The notes beneath the pieces were generated by a model. That model searched no databases, was not told the origin of the DNA, and was given only the letters and a program-made list of their open reading frames with translations. A stretch of 15,640 bases of DNA from Trebonia sp. (GTDB taxonomy: Bacteria; Actinomycetota; Actinomycetes; Streptosporangiales; Streptosporangiaceae). Shown here one piece after another: positions 12,973 to 15,640 of the stretch. How positions within the stretch are numbered: position 1 is the stretch's first letter; every line of letters starts with the position of its first letter. Both the position numbers and the translations under genes were made by a program. The stretch lies in assembly GCA_030043595.1 (NCBI GenBank), contig JASHXJ010000277.1:1-15640 (forward strand). The letters are read 5' to 3'.

Positions 12973-14127
12973 TCACCAGAGCCGGGCGGTCGCCCGGCGG
13001 GCGCCCTCGGCCAGTGCCTCGAACTTGGCCCAGACGATCTTCGGGTGAATCTCGGGGATGTAGGTGGCCTGGGAGGAGAAGCCGCAGTCAGCGCTCGCCA
13101 CGACGTTCTCCCTGCCGACGACCTCGGCGAACCGGACGATGCGGTCGGCGATCGTGTCCGGGTGCTCGACGATGCTCGTCGCGTGGCTGATCACGCCGGG
13201 CAGCAGCACGGTGTCCGGCGGGAGCTTGACGGTCTCGAAGACGTGGTAGCTGTGCTCGTGCCGCGGGTTGGCCGCCTCGAAGGAGAAGGCGCCGGCGTCG
13301 ATCGACAGCAGCGTGCCGATGATGTCGGCGAGCGGCGCGTCGTGCAGGCGCGGGCCCTCGTTGATGCCGTAGCAGGTGTGCAGCCGGACCCGGTCGCGCG
13401 GGATGCCCTCCAGGCTGTGGTTGATCGCGTCCACGTAGAGCTCAACGGTTTCCAGCTTTTCCGCGTGCGAGGCGGGGAGGTAGCTGAACTCCTCGGTAAG
13501 GAAGGGCTCGTCGATCTGCAGGGTGAACCCGGCGTCGATGATCGCCTGGTACTCGACGTGGAGCGCCTCAGCGACCGCGGTCAGGTATTCGTCTTCGTCC
13601 CGGTAGTACTCGTTGTCGCCGACCCCGCTCGGTGCCACGGCGCAGACGAACACCTCGTCAGGATCGGCATCGCCGACCGCCGCGCGCAGCGCGGCCAGGT
13701 CCCGGGCGATCTGCTCGTGCCCGATGTAGGTGACAGGGCCGGTGCAGACCAGCGTGGCCATGGGGATCGCCATCCCGCCGGTCATCGCCCGCTTGAAGTA
13801 CGCCTCGTAGTACTCGGGGAACGCCTCGATCTCCGCGCGGAACTTGTCCTGGGTGGTGCGACCCGCGCCCGGCGTGAACCCGCCCAGCCGCTGCCCGATG
13901 TAGGAGAAGAATCCCGCCTTGCCCTGCTCGCCGTCGCTGATCACGTCAAGCCCGGCCGCGCGCTGCTTCGCGACCACGTCGGCGACGGCCTCGCGCTGCG
14001 CGTCGTCCAGTTTCGCCTGGTCGACGAGTTCGCCGGCGGCGGAGGCCCGCATCAGGTCCAGTAGCGCCGTTGGCCGGGCCAGGCTACCGACGTGAGTGGT
14101 GTGGATACGGTCAATGCTCCGCCGCAT
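12973..14127 (-). CDS. Stand-alone MetE-like zinc methyl/alkyltransferase
   Basis: This encodes 384 residues from ATG 14127 on the minus strand, with GGAGG (complement of 14133-14137) as a good ribosome binding site. It is half the length of full MetE and corresponds to its catalytic barrel. Visible features are HTTHVGSL (9-16), DGEQGK (65-70), LQIDEPF (203-209) with Asp206, RLHTCYG with zinc ligands His250 and Cys252, Glu284 in SFEAANPR, and Cys348 in ASADCGF. The complete His-Cys-Glu-Cys set supports a thiol-activating zinc enzyme. Automatic annotation would call it cobalamin-independent methionine synthase. Without the N-terminal domain the methyl donor and acceptor are uncertain, and epoxyalkane:coenzyme M transferase (about 377 residues) is a relative of the same size and architecture. 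It converges on cobQ with a 19-base gap. No cobalamin riboswitch was noticed in the 111 bases upstream. Confidence 0.85.
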   Translation of the reverse strand: MRRSIDRIHTTHVGSLARPTALLDLMRASAAGELVDQAKLDDAQREAVADVVAKQRAAGLDVISDGEQGKAGFFSYIGQRLGGFTPGAGRTTQDKFRAEIEAFPEYYEAYFKRAMTGGMAIPMATLVCTGPVTYIGHEQIARDLAALRAAVGDADPDEVFVCAVAPSGVGDNEYYRDEDEYLTAVAEALHVEYQAIIDAGFTLQIDEPFLTEEFSYLPASHAEKLETVELYVDAINHSLEGIPRDRVRLHTCYGINEGPRLHDAPLADIIGTLLSIDAGAFSFEAANPRHEHSYHVFETVKLPPDTVLLPGVISHATSIVEHPDTIADRIVRFAEVVGRENVVASADCGFSSQATYIPEIHPKIVWAKFEALAEGARRATARLW

Positions 14128-14238
14128 GACAGCCTCCGTTTCGGTGCCGCGGGACCAGCTTTGCCAGGAGTGGCGCTGGGGTCAATTGTGACCTGGCCAG
14201 CCGTTACTCGCCAGCGCGCCGGCGCAGCCGATGGGTGG
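14128..14238. promoter_or_regulatory. Short intergenic region upstream of the MetE-like gene
   Basis: This holds the ribosome binding site of the MetE-like gene and, on the minus strand, TTGACC (complement of 14180-14185) as a possible -35 box, but no convincing -10 at the right distance. GTCA-N4-TGAC at about 14181-14192 is a small dyad. The rest is the tail region of the upstream ABC operon, where no clear terminator is seen. Confidence 0.3.
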
Positions 14239-14991
14239 TTAGCCTAGCTGGCTGATGTGCCGGATGATGTCCTGTACCGGGCGGTCCTTAGTGAGCTGGA
14301 TGTCGTCGATGACCGCGCCGTCGCGGAGCCGGATCAGCCGTTCGGCTCTGGCGGCGATCTGCGGGTCGTGCGAGGCGAGCACGATTGTCATCTGGTGTTC
14401 GGCGCGCAGCCGTGCGAGCAGGTCGAGGATGTCGGTGGCGGTGGCGGAGTCGAGGTTGCCGGTGGGCTCGTCGGCGAGCAGCAGCGCGGGAGTGTTGATC
14501 AGGGCGCGGGCGATGGCGATGCGCTGCTGTTCGCCACCGGACATTCGTGCGGGCAGGGAGTGCTCGCGGCCGGCCAGGCCGACGGCTGCCAGCAGTTGCG
14601 TGGCCCGCTGGCGCTTGTCCCAGCTGGTGCGGTACGGCAGAACCGGGGCGAGGATGTTGTCCAGGGCGGTCAGTGCGGGCAGCAGGTTGTAGCGCTGGAA
14701 GACGAAGCCGACGGTGCGCCGGTAGTCGGCCTGGGCGGCGCCGCGCAGCGCGGTGACCTCGGTGCCGCCGCTTATGATCACGCCGGAGTCAGGCCGCTCG
14801 AGCGCGCCGATCATGTGCAGCAGCGTCGACTTGCCCGAGCCTGAGGCGCCGGTCAGCGCGACGAACGCCCCGGCCTCGATCGTGAACGTGACATCGTCGG
14901 CGGCGGTGACCTGCCCACCCTGGCCGGTGCCGTAGCGCTTGGTCACCGCGCGCAGCTCGAGCGCGCTGGTGCCGGGGTCAGGGGCGGTCAT
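14239..14991 (-). CDS. MacB/LolD/FtsE-type ABC ATPase
   Basis: This encodes 250 residues from ATG 14991, with GAGGAG (complement of 15001-15006, inside the end of the permease gene) as ribosome binding site. Motifs are Walker A GASGSGKS (48-55), Q-loop Gln99 in VFQRYNLLPALTALDNI (97-113), signature MSGGEQQR (150-157), Walker B LLLADEPTGNLD (170-181) with Glu175, and switch His208 in LASHDP. 'ADEPTGNLD' and 'F.F..(Q)..NL.p.lta..N' are the hallmark of the MacB/LolD group, which partners FtsX-like permeases. These act as mechanotransmission machines for lipoproteins, peptides or drugs rather than as classical channels. The C-terminal extension after LRDGAV (DDIQLTKDRPVQDIIRHI) is typical. The permease gene ends 6 bases before this start, so the two form one operon. 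Confidence 0.92.
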   Translation of the reverse strand: MTAPDPGTSALELRAVTKRYGTGQGGQVTAADDVTFTIEAGAFVALTGASGSGKSTLLHMIGALERPDSGVIISGGTEVTALRGAAQADYRRTVGFVFQRYNLLPALTALDNILAPVLPYRTSWDKRQRATQLLAAVGLAGREHSLPARMSGGEQQRIAIARALINTPALLLADEPTGNLDSATATDILDLLARLRAEHQMTIVLASHDPQIAARAERLIRLRDGAVIDDIQLTKDRPVQDIIRHISQLG

Positions 14992-14997
14992 TGCGGG

Positions 14998-15640
14998 TTA
15001 CTCCTCGGCGAGCAGGTGAGCGGTGGGCAGGCGGCGCAGCAGCGCGGCGGGCAGCAGCGCGGCCGCAGCGGTGATGAGAATCCCGGCCGCCATGGCGGCG
15101 GCCGCGACGGCCAGCAGCCGTGCGGGCAGTTGCCCGGCGAACCAGGCCGCGGCCCCGAGCCCGATCCCGGCGCCGGCTAGCGAGCCGGTGACGCCGATGA
15201 TCGCGCCCTCGGTGATCACCAGCCGGGCCAGCGCGGACTCCCGCCAGCCGAAGGCGCGGATGGTGGCCAGCTCGGCCGCCCGCTCGGTGATGTTCAGGAA
15301 CACCACGTCGGCGACGGCCAGTACGCCGAGGGCGGCCGTCGCCCCGGCCGCGATGTAGTCGACGCCCCGGACCTGGACCGCGACAGCGTCGCCGAGCAGC
15401 GACCCGACGATCACCCCGCGGAAGGCGTAGCTGACCGCGGTCAGCAGCGTCAGTGCGGCTACGCCCACGGCCAGGCTGACTACCCCGATCGCGGTGCGCC
15501 CGGGGGTACGGGTCGCGTTGAGCAGCGCCAGCCCGGTGATACCGCCGGGCTGGCGCGCGCGGCGGACCGCGAGCACCGGCGGCCGGACCGAGCTGACCGG
15601 GTCCGCCCGCGCCGCCGCCCAGGCCGGCGCCAGGCCCGCC
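14998..15640 (-). CDS. FtsX/MacB-like ABC permease, C-terminal part (partial)
   Basis: The frame is open to the window edge, so the N-terminus is missing; about 213 residues are visible. The first visible residues, GLAPAWAAARADPVSSVRPP, match the usual end of an FtsX-type membrane block ('..PA..A.r.dP...lr..'). They are followed by a cytoplasmic link and a second block starting LALLNATRTPGRTA. Hydrophobic segments are AIGVVSLAVGVAALTLLTAV, YIAAGATAALGVLAVADVVF, EGAIIGVTGSLAGAGIGLGA and a final one ending ITAAAALLPAALL. ITERAAELATIRAFGWRES is the conserved cytoplasmic motif that contacts the ATPase in MacB/FtsX families ('...R..E.a.lRaiG....'). The GTG at 15576 is probably internal rather than the true start. 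The gene is first in a two-gene unit with the adjacent ATPase; the substrate is unknown. Confidence 0.88.
   Translation of the reverse strand, partial: AGLAPAWAAARADPVSSVRPPVLAVRRARQPGGITGLALLNATRTPGRTAIGVVSLAVGVAALTLLTAVSYAFRGVIVGSLLGDAVAVQVRGVDYIAAGATAALGVLAVADVVFLNITERAAELATIRAFGWRESALARLVITEGAIIGVTGSLAGAGIGLGAAAWFAGQLPARLLAVAAAAMAAGILITAAAALLPAALLRRLPTAHLLAEE

Noticed and set aside
12568..14064. 498-codon plus-strand frame across the end of cobQ and the MetE-like gene
   Set aside because: It overlaps two genes with intact catalytic motifs, and its product is Val/Asp/Arg/Gly-rich with no recognisable domain.
14128..14238. Cobalamin riboswitch controlling the MetE-like gene
   Set aside because: The gap is only 111 bases and I do not see the conserved B12-box. 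It is too short for a full cobalamin riboswitch plus expression platform.

Overview
The window is very GC-rich and densely coded on both strands, with GTG starts, lipobox lipoproteins, a Methyltransf_19 (DUF574) methyltransferase, a kinesin-light-chain-type TPR NB-ARC protein and 'WAVG' repeat sequence. Together these point to a filamentous actinomycete (Streptomyces, Streptosporangiales, Catenulispora or Trebonia-like). This is judged from gene content only, with no database search.

Layout. 1-420: the tail of an ABC-F-type ATPase, then a small conserved actinobacterial helix-turn-helix protein preceded by overlapping inverted repeats. 484-2406: a type IV ABC exporter half-transporter. It runs tail-to-tail into a sulfotransferase-family gene (2413-3306, minus), and a perfect 16-bp tandem duplication carries the two stop codons. 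3373-3720: a small lipoprotein. 3826-6492: a three-gene SsuABC/TauABC-type import operon (lipoprotein binding protein, ATPase, permease). 6493-7007: mostly non-coding, with one possible 54-codon ORF and a promoter-like region containing a 14-bp dyad. 7008-7847: a DUF574 SAM-dependent methyltransferase.

7880-10889 is the most interesting part. A receptor-like gene remnant is followed by a 135-residue, mostly helical protein and then a 703-residue NB-ARC/TPR (NLR-like) protein. The same short motif, (R/G)DAYVAARD followed by alternating residues, occurs in the N-terminus of the remnant, at the extreme C-terminus of the small protein and at the N-terminus of the NB-ARC protein. A motif shared between a receptor N-terminus and the C-terminus of a small helical neighbour is the organisation described for bacterial amyloid signalling (BASS) systems, in which an NLR-like receptor is thought to template a cell-death effector. 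I read the locus as a candidate system of that type with a second, decayed receptor beside it.

10895-14127: a RidA-family gene (minus) diverges from cobyric acid synthase (cobQ, plus), which converges on a stand-alone MetE-like zinc methyl/alkyltransferase (minus). 14239-15640: a MacB/LolD-type ABC ATPase and the C-terminal part of its FtsX-like permease (minus, cut by the window edge).

Several genes touch sulfur chemistry (sulfotransferase, sulfonate-type importer, MetE-like enzyme), but they lie on different strands and in separate transcription units, so a shared pathway is not shown. No rRNA, tRNA, CRISPR array, insertion sequence or transposase was recognised.
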